Shown in pieces: positions 8,574 through 15,969 of a stretch of DNA of 64,000 nucleotides. The notes below the pieces were generated by a model that saw only the letters and a list, made by a program, of their open reading frames with translations, had not been told where the DNA came from and did no database searches. Made by a program: the position numbers and the translations under genes. This DNA is from Paracoccus seriniphilus (lineage in GTDB: Bacteria; Pseudomonadota; Alphaproteobacteria; Rhodobacterales; Rhodobacteraceae). The stretch is from contig NZ_CP067129.1 in the NCBI RefSeq assembly GCF_028553745.1, forward strand, positions 416,501-480,500, read 5' to 3'. Each line of letters opens with the position of its first letter. The first letter of the stretch is position 1.

Positions 8574-9692
8574 CTAGCCAGCCAGAATCTGATCGGCAGG
8601 GATCGCGTCGATCCCCAGCGCCTCGCCCACGGGCAGTGAGGTCAGCTTGCCCTGATGCGTCGACAGCCCCGCGCGCAGATGCGGGTCGTCGCTGATGGCC
8701 TGACGCCAGCCCTTGTCCGCCAGTGCCAGCAGGAATGGTTGCGTTGCATTGCCAAGTGCCTGCGTCGAGGTGCGCGCCACCGCGCCGGGCATGTTGGCTA
8801 CGCAGTAATGCACCACCCCCTCCACTTCGTAGATCGGATCCTGATGGGTGGTCGCGCGTGAGGTTTCGAAACATCCGCCCTGGTCAATGGCAACATCGAC
8901 CAGCACGGCACCGGGATGCATCGTGGACAACTGTTCGCGCGTGATCAGTTTCGGGGCTGCCGCGCCGGGCACCAGCACGGCGCCGATGACCATATCGGCG
9001 GTCTGGATCAGTTCCGCAGTGGTCGCCGCATTGGCATATTGCGTGGTCAGCTTGCCCATGAAGACATCGTCCAGATAGGACAGGCGCGGCACCGAGCGAT
9101 CCATCACCGTGACATTGGCTCCCATGCCCACCGCAACGCGCGCGGCCGCCGCACCGACGACACCACCGCCGATGATCACGACATTGGCCGGCCTGACGCC
9201 GGGAACGCCGCCCATCAGAACGCCGCGCCCGCCATTGGCCTTTTGCAGCGCCCAGGATCCGACCTGCGGCGCAAGTCGTCCTGCGACCTCGGACATCGGC
9301 GCCAGCAGCGGCAGGCCACCACGCGAATCGGTTACCGTTTCATAGGCAATCGATGTCACGCCCGAGGCCAGAAGATCCTCGGTCTGGGCGCGGTCCGGGG
9401 CAAGATGCAGATAGGTGAACAGCAGCTGCCCCTCGCGCAGCATCTTGCGTTCGATAGGCTGCGGTTCCTTGACCTTGACGATCATCTCGGCTTGCTCGAA
9501 CACATCCTTGGCGGTTCCGGCGATCCTTGCTCCGACGGCGATGTAATCCTCATCGGTGAAGCCCGAACCTGTCCCGGCCTCGGTTTCGATGATCACCTCA
9601 TGGCCCCGCAGCACGGCCTCTGCCGTTGCGGCAGGGGTCAGCCCGACCCGGAATTCCTGTGGCTTGATCTCTTTGGGGCAGCCGATTTTCAT
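8574..9692 (-). CDS. ald: alanine dehydrogenase
   Basis: Alanine dehydrogenase interconverts L-alanine and pyruvate plus ammonia using NAD. The 372-residue length is typical. Landmarks are the N-terminal MKIGCPKEIKPQEFRVGLTP with substrate-binding Arg and Lys, KVKEPQP around the catalytic Lys/His region (HLAP follows), and the Rossmann VVIIGGGVVGAAAARVA. A GAGAGG ribosome site precedes the ATG. It is divergent from an Lrp/AsnC regulator, the usual arrangement for alanine-responsive control of ald. Confidence 0.96.
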   Translation of the reverse strand: MKIGCPKEIKPQEFRVGLTPAATAEAVLRGHEVIIETEAGTGSGFTDEDYIAVGARIAGTAKDVFEQAEMIVKVKEPQPIERKMLREGQLLFTYLHLAPDRAQTEDLLASGVTSIAYETVTDSRGGLPLLAPMSEVAGRLAPQVGSWALQKANGGRGVLMGGVPGVRPANVVIIGGGVVGAAAARVAVGMGANVTVMDRSVPRLSYLDDVFMGKLTTQYANAATTAELIQTADMVIGAVLVPGAAAPKLITREQLSTMHPGAVLVDVAIDQGGCFETSRATTHQDPIYEVEGVVHYCVANMPGAVARTSTQALGNATQPFLLALADKGWRQAISDDPHLRAGLSTHQGKLTSLPVGEALGIDAIPADQILAG

Positions 9693-9850
9693 GATGTTAC
9701 CTCTCCCTTCGCATACGGTTGTGGCGATGCGTTTGTAACCTCATTGTGGCAGGAATCCTCTGGCAGGTGCTGCGAACTTTGGGGGCGTCACATGGGATCA
9801 TGGTCAAGAACCTGCTGGATTGTCCCGGCAAATTCGAAGAAACTGCGACA
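9693..9850. promoter_or_regulatory. ald / Lrp-family divergent control region
   Basis: This 158-base gap separates the divergent starts of ald and the Lrp/AsnC gene. By analogy with AldR/PutR-type pairs the regulator should bind here, but I find no clean palindrome or convincing -35/-10 pair by eye. Its role is inferred from gene arrangement only. Confidence 0.35.
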
Positions 9851-10318
9851 ATGTCCGAGATAGACGCAATCGATCGCCGCATATTGGCCCTGTTGCAAAA
9901 ACAGGGGCGAATCAGCAATGCCGAATTGGCCGCGCGGGTTCACCTGTCCCCCAGCGCCTGCCACCGCCGGGTGCAGCGCCTGGAAGAAACCGGGGTGATC
10001 TCGGATTATGTCGCGCTGCTCGATGCCCGCGCCCTGCGTCGCCAGACGACGGTTTTTGTCGAAATCACCCTGTCCGGGCAAAGCGACGAGGTGCTGGACG
10101 GGTTCGAACGTTCGGTCCGGGCAATCCCGGACGTGCTGGAATGTCACCTGATGGCGGGCACGGCGGATTATCTGCTGAAGATCGTGGTCGAGGATACCGA
10201 TGATTTCGCCCGTATCCACCGCCAGCATCTGTCCCGGCTGCCCGGCGTCGCGCAAATGCATTCGTCCTTTGCGCTGCGCACGGTGTTTCGCACCACGGCG
10301 ATTCCCGTTCAGCCATAG
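9851..10318 (+). CDS. Lrp/AsnC family transcriptional regulator (probable ald regulator)
   Basis: The 155-residue protein has the Lrp layout: an N-terminal helix-turn-helix (IDRRILALLQKQGRISNAEL to SPSACHRRVQRLEETGVI) followed by a RAM/AsnC ligand domain (VEITLSGQSDEVLDGF, VLECHLMAGTADYLLKIV). I chose the ATG at 9851, where the family alignment begins; the frame is open upstream to 9719. Its divergent position beside ald suggests that it activates or represses ald in response to alanine or a related amino acid, which is inference. Confidence 0.92.
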   Translation: MSEIDAIDRRILALLQKQGRISNAELAARVHLSPSACHRRVQRLEETGVISDYVALLDARALRRQTTVFVEITLSGQSDEVLDGFERSVRAIPDVLECHLMAGTADYLLKIVVEDTDDFARIHRQHLSRLPGVAQMHSSFALRTVFRTTAIPVQP

Positions 10319-10323
10319 GCAGA

Positions 10324-10357
10324 AAATAGCAAACCCCCGCAGCCAGGCTACGGGGGT
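10324..10357 (-). terminator. terminator after rpsU
   Basis: On the minus strand, ACCCCCG and CGGGGGT (10351-10357 and 10333-10339) form a GC-rich stem extended by AGC/GCT, followed by a T-rich stretch (TTTGCTATTTT). It lies 26 bases past the rpsU stop and also faces the end of the convergent Lrp gene. Confidence 0.75.
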
Positions 10358-10383
10358 CGCTGATTACGCGTGATCGCGTCGTC

Positions 10384-10590
10384 TTACAGCGCGCCTTCGC
10401 GCTGTGCCTTTTTACGGGCCAGCTTGCGGGCGCGGCGGACGGCCTCGGCCTTTTCACGGGCTTTCTTGACCGACGGTTTCTCGAAATGTTGCCGAAGCTT
10501 CATTTCACGGAACACACCTTCGCGCTGAAGTTTCTTCTTCAGGGCACGAAGCGCCTGTTCGACGTTGTTGTCGCGAACGTTGACCTGCAT
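10384..10590 (-). CDS. rpsU: 30S ribosomal protein S21
   Basis: This 68-residue basic protein is bS21. It begins [20 protein letters not shown] and continues with [18 protein letters not shown] and a Lys/Arg-rich C-terminal helix, as in other alphaproteobacterial S21 proteins. S21 binds the 30S platform and affects translation initiation. An AGGAAGG site lies upstream of the ATG. It is transcribed divergently from the COQ9-family gene. Confidence 0.97.
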   Translation of the reverse strand: MQVNVRDNNVEQALRALKKKLQREGVFREMKLRQHFEKPSVKKAREKAEAVRRARKLARKKAQREGAL

Positions 10591-10683
10591 GTGGTTGTCA
10601 CCACCTTCCTAGGTTAGAGTTGCAAAGATTGCAGGAAGCGTTCCATTAACAGTGACAGACAGCTTTGTCCAGATGAGGCGGAT

Positions 10684-11340
10684 ATGACCGATACAGATCG
10701 CGACCGATTGTTGCAGGCTGCACTCAACCACGTGCCATTCGACGGAATGAACGAGCGTGCCCTGCTGGCGGGCGCACGCGACATCGGACTGTCCCCGGCG
10801 CTGGCACGGGTGCATTTCCCGCAGGGTGGGGCAGGTCTGGCGGCGGCTTACCATCGCCGCGCCGATGCCGCGCTGCGCGAATGGCTGGAACAGACCCCGC
10901 CCGAAGGACGGTTTCGTGACCGGGTGGCCGAGGCCGTCTGGCACCGGCTGACCCTGGTCGATCCCGAACTGGTGCGGGCCGGGGCGGCGGTGCTGGCGCT
11001 GCCACAGAATGCCGTGCTGGCGGCCCGGCTGGTCTGGGAAACCGCCGATACCATCTGGGTCGGGCTGGGCGATACTTCCGAGGATGCCAATTGGTATTCG
11101 AAACGTGCGACCCTGTCGGCGGTCATCAGTGCGACCGTGCTGTTCTGGCTGGGCGACAGTTCCGAAAACCATCAGGAAACGCGCGATTTCATTGATCGCC
11201 GGATTGACGGGGTCATGCGCTTCGAGACGATCAAGTCGCGTCTGTCGAAACTGCCCGGGGCGGAAAGCCTGGGGCGCGCGGCCTTTGGCTGGATGCGTGC
11301 GCCCCGTGATCGGAACCTGCCCGGAAAAACAAGACTATAG
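10684..11340 (+). CDS. COQ9 family protein (ubiquinone biosynthesis)
   Basis: COQ9 is a lipid-binding, TetR-fold protein that assists COQ7-type hydroxylation in ubiquinone biosynthesis. The 218-residue product shows the family features: a HTH-like N-terminus (RDRLLQAALNHVPFDGM), the DLTLV-like helices, and the segment DTIWVGLGDTSEDANWYSKRATLSAVISAT with the characteristic D-x-N-W-Y-x-K-R. An RRIDGVMRFE segment follows. A gene of this family beside rpsU is common in Rhodobacteraceae. The 93-base gap to divergent rpsU must hold both promoters. A quinone oxidoreductase gene follows after 13 bases. Confidence 0.88.
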   Translation: MTDTDRDRLLQAALNHVPFDGMNERALLAGARDIGLSPALARVHFPQGGAGLAAAYHRRADAALREWLEQTPPEGRFRDRVAEAVWHRLTLVDPELVRAGAAVLALPQNAVLAARLVWETADTIWVGLGDTSEDANWYSKRATLSAVISATVLFWLGDSSENHQETRDFIDRRIDGVMRFETIKSRLSKLPGAESLGRAAFGWMRAPRDRNLPGKTRL

Positions 11341-11353
11341 CTAAGGATTTGCG

Positions 11354-12343
11354 ATGTTCCCCGATGCGATGAACGCGGTCGAGATTACCGCCCCCGGCGA
11401 CGCCGATGTGCTGCAGATGGTGCGCCGTCCGGTGCCGGTGCCGCGCCATGACGAGATTCTGATCAAGATCGCCTATGCCGGCGTCAATCGCCCGGATGTT
11501 CTGCAGCGCAAGGGCAGCTACGCTCCGCCGCCCGATGCCTCGGATCTGCCGGGGCTCGAGGCTTCGGGCGAAATCGTCGGTCTGGGGGCTGGCGTCACCC
11601 GCTGGCGCAAGGGAGAGCAGGTCTGCGCCCTGCTGCCTGGTGGCGGCTATGCCGAATATGCGGTCTGTCACGCTGACCACGCCCTGCGCATTCCGCGCGG
11701 GTTGTCGCTGAAAGAGGGCGCCTGCCTGCCCGAAACCAGCTTCACCGTCTGGTCCAATGTCGTTCAGCGCGGCGGGCTGAAAGGCGGAGAGCGGTTTCTG
11801 GTGCATGGCGGCACCTCGGGCATCGGCATGATGGCCATTCAGATCGGTCAGGCCCTTGGCGCGCGGGTCTTCGCGACGGCTGGCAGCGACAAGAAATGTC
11901 AGGTGATCAGCGATCTTGGTGCGACCGCGATCAATTACCGCAATGAAGATTTCGTCAAGCGCGTCGCGGCAGCAGGTGGTGCGGACCTGATTCTGGACAT
12001 GGTCGGCGGCAGCTATATCCCGCGCAATATCCGCTGTTTGTCGCTGGATGGCCGTCTGGTGATGATCGCCTTCCTCGAGGGCCCCAAGGTCGAGCTGAAC
12101 TTTGCCCATATCATGACCAAGCGTCTCACGGTGACGGGCTCTACCCTGCGCCCACAATCGGATACGGCCAAGGCGGAAATCGCCGATGCCGTGCGCAAGC
12201 AACTGTGGCCGCTGATCTCCAGCGGCGCGGTCAAGGTTGTCATGGACAGCGAATTCGCGCTGAAGGACGTGGCCGAGGCCCATCGCCGCATGGAAAGCAG
12301 CGAGCATATCGGCAAGATCGTCCTGAACGTCGCGGGCGACTGA
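11354..12343 (+). CDS. NAD(P)H quinone oxidoreductase (zinc-less MDR, PIG3-like)
   Basis: The 329-residue medium-chain dehydrogenase/reductase carries the zinc-less quinone-reductase pattern: AYAGVNRPDVLQRKGSY, LPGLEASGEIVGLG, GGGYAEYAV and the nucleotide-binding HGGTSGIGMMAIQIGQALGA. Structural-zinc cysteines of the alcohol dehydrogenases are absent, which points to quinone or enone reduction with NADPH. It is 13 bases downstream of the COQ9 gene, so it is probably cotranscribed and may act on quinones; that link is inferred. An AAGGA site precedes the ATG. Confidence 0.9.
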   Translation: MFPDAMNAVEITAPGDADVLQMVRRPVPVPRHDEILIKIAYAGVNRPDVLQRKGSYAPPPDASDLPGLEASGEIVGLGAGVTRWRKGEQVCALLPGGGYAEYAVCHADHALRIPRGLSLKEGACLPETSFTVWSNVVQRGGLKGGERFLVHGGTSGIGMMAIQIGQALGARVFATAGSDKKCQVISDLGATAINYRNEDFVKRVAAAGGADLILDMVGGSYIPRNIRCLSLDGRLVMIAFLEGPKVELNFAHIMTKRLTVTGSTLRPQSDTAKAEIADAVRKQLWPLISSGAVKVVMDSEFALKDVAEAHRRMESSEHIGKIVLNVAGD

Positions 12344-12364
12344 TCTGACGCGCGATTGTCCCTG

Positions 12365-13000
12365 TCAGCGCACCTGTTCCATCAGGATGCGGGGCAGGGC
12401 GCAGTCGCTGCGGATGTCCGGCCCGCATTTGCGCGGTTCCAGATCGCGGGTCAGGCAGATGCGCACCTCTTGCAGGGCCGCACTGCGGCAGGTGATGGTG
12501 ACGCCGTCGCGTTCCAGCAGGGGATTGGCTTCGATGAAGGCTTCCTCGACCACCGCTGGCGGCAGGCGGATATCGCGATCCAGATCATCGAATACCGGGG
12601 GAATCACGATCTTCTCGGCGGCATCGCGGGTGGCCTGATAATAGTCGGCTGCCGTCAGTCCGGTGCAGCGCCCGTGTTTTTTCCACTGATACCAGGCCAG
12701 CCCGCCCGAGCCCATCAGATCGGCCATGGCATTGCTCTGCCTGCGCGAAGGATCACGTTCCACGCTGTTGCAATCCTGCGGCCAGCCTCGTTCGTATTGG
12801 GGCCACAGGCCATGCACGATGAAATCCGTCTTGCGGCCGATATCGCATTGATCCGCATCACGATCATCGCCGGTTTCGCTGCACCATGTCGGTGACCAAC
12901 TGAGCGAGAGGACATAATAATCGAAGTCACCGGCCTGATCACCTGCGTATGCAGCCAGCGACATCAGAACAAGAAGAACAAGGGAAAGAAACTGGGTCAT
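12365..13000 (-). CDS. ribonuclease T2 family protein
   Basis: The protein (211 residues) starts with a Sec signal peptide (FLSLVLLVLMSLAAYA) and continues with FDYYVLSLSWSPTWC, typical of secreted RNase T2. The first active-site block is FIVHGLWPQ with His63. The second block reads WYQWKKHGRCTG with His109 and Lys108. The position that normally holds the catalytic Glu (x-E-W-x-K-H-G) is Gln105 here, encoded CAG. Activity may therefore be reduced or altered. Cysteines at 40, 52, 77 and 112 fit the family's disulfides. It converges on the quinone reductase gene with a 21-base gap. Confidence 0.9.
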   Translation of the reverse strand: MTQFLSLVLLVLMSLAAYAGDQAGDFDYYVLSLSWSPTWCSETGDDRDADQCDIGRKTDFIVHGLWPQYERGWPQDCNSVERDPSRRQSNAMADLMGSGGLAWYQWKKHGRCTGLTAADYYQATRDAAEKIVIPPVFDDLDRDIRLPPAVVEEAFIEANPLLERDGVTITCRSAALQEVRICLTRDLEPRKCGPDIRSDCALPRILMEQVR

Positions 13001-13050
13001 GGTTGCGTCAGATTAGCGGGATACTGCCTCAGGTCCATATGGGAATGTGC

Positions 13051-13079
13051 GAATCCTCTTTTCTAATCGCCGCCGAATC
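13051..13079 (+). promoter_or_regulatory. two GANTC sites upstream of trcR
   Basis: GAATC occurs at 13051-13055 and 13075-13079, in the 188-base gap between the RNase T2 gene and trcR, 110-138 bases before the trcR start. They fit the CcrM target and could make trcR expression methylation-sensitive. That is inference; two sites in 188 bases could also be chance. Confidence 0.3.
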
Positions 13080-13188
13080 GTTATATCCCGCACGAATTCC
13101 CCCAGAAAACGAGGAATGGCATCCGCCGAAAGCCGTTTTCCCGGCCCGAGGGGGTCGTGAGCGGGGCAGAGATGCGAAGGAGACTGAC

Positions 13189-13938
13189 ATGAACAAGCCA
13201 TTGATGGCCAAGGCCACCGCCGTCTGGCTGGTCGATAACACCACGCTCAGCTTCAAGCAGATCGGTGATTTCTGCGGTCTGCACGAGCTGGAAGTGCAGG
13301 GCATTGCCGATGGTGATGTGGCCGCCGGGGTGAAGGGATATGATCCCGTGGCCTCGAACCAGCTGGACCCGCAGGAAATCAAGCGGGGCGAGGAAAATGC
13401 AGCCTACCGGCTGCGCCTGAAACACAATCCCGCCGCCGAAGGCGAGGAAAAGCGTCGTGGTCCGCGCTATACGCCGCTGTCCAAACGTCAGGACCGTCCC
13501 GCCGCGATCCTGTGGCTGGTCAAGTTCCACCCCGAACTGGCCGATTCCCAGATTGCAAAGCTTGTCGGCACCACCAAGCCGACCATCAATGCGATCCGCG
13601 AGCGCACGCATTGGAACATCCAGAACATTCAGCCGATCGATCCGGTCGCGCTGGGGTTGTGCCGCCAGACCGAGCTGGACGCCGCCGTGCAGAAAGCCGC
13701 CAAGAAACGCGGTGCCTCGGGCGAGGTCATGAGCGATGATGAGCGGCGCAAGCTGGTCAGCACCGAAACCTCGCTGTCGATGCCGGAAGAGCCGCGCCTG
13801 CCGACCGCGATTGCCGGGCTTGAGAACTTCTCGCTCAGCCAGGACGAGGACAACGACAAGCCCGAGCCCAAACTGGACGCCGACAGCTTCTTCAATCTGC
13901 CCGAAAGTGATGGCGACGAGGAAGACGACGACCGCTGA
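13189..13938 (+). CDS. trcR: cell cycle transcriptional regulator TrcR (DUF1013)
   Basis: The 249-residue protein matches DUF1013, a conserved alphaproteobacterial family named TrcR in Caulobacter, where it associates with RNA polymerase and affects cell-cycle genes. The conserved core is AVWLVDNTTLSFKQIGDFCGLH, then RRGPRYTPLSKRQDRPAAI and a second helix-turn-helix-like segment, DSQIAKLVGTTKPTINAIR with THWN after it. The last 40 residues are acidic and end in EEDDDR. I chose the ATG at 13189 because AAGGAGA lies just before it; the open frame upstream is not coding-like. A bidirectional terminator follows. Confidence 0.92.
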   Translation: MNKPLMAKATAVWLVDNTTLSFKQIGDFCGLHELEVQGIADGDVAAGVKGYDPVASNQLDPQEIKRGEENAAYRLRLKHNPAAEGEEKRRGPRYTPLSKRQDRPAAILWLVKFHPELADSQIAKLVGTTKPTINAIRERTHWNIQNIQPIDPVALGLCRQTELDAAVQKAAKKRGASGEVMSDDERRKLVSTETSLSMPEEPRLPTAIAGLENFSLSQDEDNDKPEPKLDADSFFNLPESDGDEEDDDR

Positions 13939-13958
13939 TCGCCACGATCCAGCCAGAA

Positions 13959-13996
13959 TGAAGGCCGGTGCAGTTTCCCTGCGCCGGCCTTTTTCA
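13959..13996. terminator. bidirectional terminator between trcR and glsB-like gene
   Basis: AAGGCCGG (13961-13968) pairs with CCGGCCTT (13984-13991), with GCA/TGC extending the stem. It is flanked by TTTTT on the plus side and AATGAA (T-rich in reverse) on the other, so it can stop transcription from both convergent genes. Confidence 0.75.
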
Positions 13997-14004
13997 TTGT
14001 CCTG

Positions 14005-14259
14005 TCAGCCGCGATTCCTGATCAACCTGCCCAGCCAGATCAGGATGCAGGCACCGATCACGGCCACGACCAGCTGGCCTATGACACCGCCCGCCGTGCC
14101 GCCAATGATCAGGCCGAACAGCCAGTTGCCCAGCATCGCGCCGACGATCCCAAGTATGACGTTCATGATCAGCCCGTGTTCGCTCTTCATGATCTGCTCG
14201 GCGATCCAGCCGGCAATTGCGCCCAGGATGATTGACAGAAACCAACCGAAACCTTCCAT
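14005..14259 (-). CDS. GlsB/YeaQ/YmgE family small membrane protein
   Basis: This 84-residue hydrophobic protein has three glycine-rich membrane helices: FLSIILGAIAGWIAEQIM, LIMNVILGIVGAMLGNWLF and VIGQLVVAVIGACILIWLG. The first helix with GAIAGWIA is the signature of the transglycosylase-associated (GlsB/YeaQ) family, often induced by general stress. Its molecular role is unknown. The gene stands alone between two terminators. Confidence 0.9.
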   Translation of the reverse strand: MEGFGWFLSIILGAIAGWIAEQIMKSEHGLIMNVILGIVGAMLGNWLFGLIIGGTAGGVIGQLVVAVIGACILIWLGRLIRNRG

Positions 14260-14315
14260 GCCCTGTTCCTTTCATTTCCTTCGCGCCATCGAGATGACGC
14301 CCCTGCAAATGAAAT

Positions 14316-14346
14316 GCGCGGCGGGAACAATCCGTTCCCGCCGCGC
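14316..14346 (-). terminator. strong hairpin terminator after gabD
   Basis: A perfect 13-bp stem (14316-14328 with 14334-14346, arm GCGCGGCGGGAAC) and a five-base loop lie 24 bases beyond the gabD stop. On the minus strand it is followed by ATTTCATTT, a weak U-rich run. Confidence 0.75.
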
Positions 14347-14370
14347 TGTCGAAACATTCAGTCCCGGCGA

Positions 14371-15843
14371 TCAGATCGACAGGCAGATATATTTCATTTC
14401 CAGATAGTCATCGATGCCGTGATGGCTGCCCTCGCGGCCAAGGCCCGACTGTTTTACCCCGCCGAAAGGTGCGACTTCGGTCGAGATGATGCCGGTATTG
14501 ACCCCGACAATGCCATATTCCAGCCCTTCCTGAACACGCGTGATCCGGCCGATGTCACGGGCATAGAAATATGAGGCCAGACCGAAGATCGTGGCATTGG
14601 CCTTTTCGACAACCTCTTCCTCGGTGTCGAACTTGAACAGCGGGGCAAGCGGGCCAAAGGTTTCTTCGGTGGCGACCTTCATGTTGTCGTTCACGCCGGT
14701 CAGGACCGTCGGTTTGAAGAACAATCCGTCCAGACGCTCGCCGCCGGTGACGACATTGCCGCCGCCGTCCAGAACGTCCTTGATATGTTCCTCGACCTTG
14801 TCGACCGCCTTGGCGTTGATCAGAGGTCCGGTGGTGATACCGTCTTCCAGCCCGTCGCCAACATTGAGCTTGTCCACAGCCGCGGCAAGGCGCCTGGCGA
14901 ATTCATCATAGACGCCGGCCTGCACATAGATGCGGTTGGCGCAGACGCAGGTCTGGCCGTTGTTGCGGAATTTCGAGGCCATCGCGCCTTCGACCGCAGC
15001 ATCCAGATCGGCATCGTCAAACACGATGAAGGGCGCGTTGCCGCCCAGTTCCATGCTGCATTTCAGAACCTGATCGGCGGCCTGGCGCAGCAGGATGCGG
15101 CCGACCTCGGTCGAGCCGGTAAAGGTCAGCTTGCGCACCTTGGGGTTGCTGCAGAACTCCTTGCCGATCTCGCTGCTGCGCGACGAGGTGACAACCGACA
15201 GGATTCCCTTGGGCAGACCGGCACGTTCGGCCAGCACTGCCATCGCCAGCGCCGACAGCGGCGTTTCGGCGGCGGGACGGGCAACGAAACCACAGCCGAC
15301 AGCCAGCGCCGGCGCAGCCTTGCGCGCGATCATGGCATTGGGGAAGTTCCAGGGCGTGATCGAGCCGACGACGCCGATCGGCTGGCGGATCACGGTCAGG
15401 CGCTTGTCGGCCTGATGGCCGGGAATGGTTTCGCCATAGACGCGCTTGGCCTCTTCGCCGAACCATTCGATGAAGCTGGCGCCATAGGCGATTTCTCCCT
15501 TGGCCTCGGCCAGGGGTTTGCCCATCTCGGCGGTCAGGATGCGGGCCAGGTCGTCCTGATTCTCCATCATCAGGTCGTACCATTTGCGCATCAACTGCGC
15601 GCGTTCCTTGGCAGTGCGCGCGGCCCAGTCCTTCATGGCCTCGGCTGCGGCATCGATCGCGGTGGCAACTTCCTGACGCGACAGGTCGGCGACCTTGGCG
15701 ATGACATCGCCCCGCGCGGGGTTGACGACATCAAATGTTGCGCCATCGGCGGCATCGACCCATTCTCCGGCGACAAAGGCGCGGGTTTCAAGCAGCGACG
15801 GATCGCGCAGAAGAGTTTCAAGATCAGTGGAATGTTTGGTCAC
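14371..15843 (-). CDS. gabD: succinate-semialdehyde dehydrogenase (NADP+)
   Basis: GabD oxidises succinate semialdehyde to succinate in GABA and related catabolism. The 490-residue enzyme has ITPWNFPNAMIARK for cofactor contact, FTGSTEVGR, the general base Glu in MELGGNAPFIVF and the catalytic Cys in NNGQTCVCANR. The C-terminus APFGGVKQSGLGREGSHHG matches the SSADH branch of the aldehyde dehydrogenases. The start is GTG with GGAGA upstream. A good sigma70-type promoter lies 31 bases before it and a strong terminator follows, so gabD is probably monocistronic. Confidence 0.94.
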   Translation of the reverse strand: MTKHSTDLETLLRDPSLLETRAFVAGEWVDAADGATFDVVNPARGDVIAKVADLSRQEVATAIDAAAEAMKDWAARTAKERAQLMRKWYDLMMENQDDLARILTAEMGKPLAEAKGEIAYGASFIEWFGEEAKRVYGETIPGHQADKRLTVIRQPIGVVGSITPWNFPNAMIARKAAPALAVGCGFVARPAAETPLSALAMAVLAERAGLPKGILSVVTSSRSSEIGKEFCSNPKVRKLTFTGSTEVGRILLRQAADQVLKCSMELGGNAPFIVFDDADLDAAVEGAMASKFRNNGQTCVCANRIYVQAGVYDEFARRLAAAVDKLNVGDGLEDGITTGPLINAKAVDKVEEHIKDVLDGGGNVVTGGERLDGLFFKPTVLTGVNDNMKVATEETFGPLAPLFKFDTEEEVVEKANATIFGLASYFYARDIGRITRVQEGLEYGIVGVNTGIISTEVAPFGGVKQSGLGREGSHHGIDDYLEMKYICLSI

Positions 15844-15873
15844 AACGGCGTCTCCGGCTTCTGTGTGGTCAAT

Positions 15874-15903
15874 ATATTAAACGGTTTGATTAGTGATTGT
15901 CAA
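15874..15903 (-). promoter_or_regulatory. sigma70-type promoter of gabD with palindromic spacer
   Basis: On the minus strand a consensus TTGACA (15898-15903) is followed after 18 bases by TAATAT (15874-15879), 31 bases before the gabD GTG. The spacer contains the inverted repeat AAAC-G-GTTT (15879-15887), which touches the -10 and could be an operator. No regulator gene is adjacent. Confidence 0.55.
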
Positions 15904-15904
15904 A

Positions 15905-15929
15905 GCGGCCAATCACATTCGCTGGCCGC
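15905..15929 (-). terminator. possible hairpin after the P1 peptidase gene
   Basis: GCGGCCA (15905-15911) pairs with TGGCCGC (15923-15929). On the minus strand it follows the peptidase stop and is followed only by TTTG, so it would be a weak terminator just ahead of the gabD promoter. Confidence 0.4.
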
Positions 15930-15969
15930 CCTGAAGGCAGTCGGGGTGGCCAGATCTCTGGGGTGGCCT

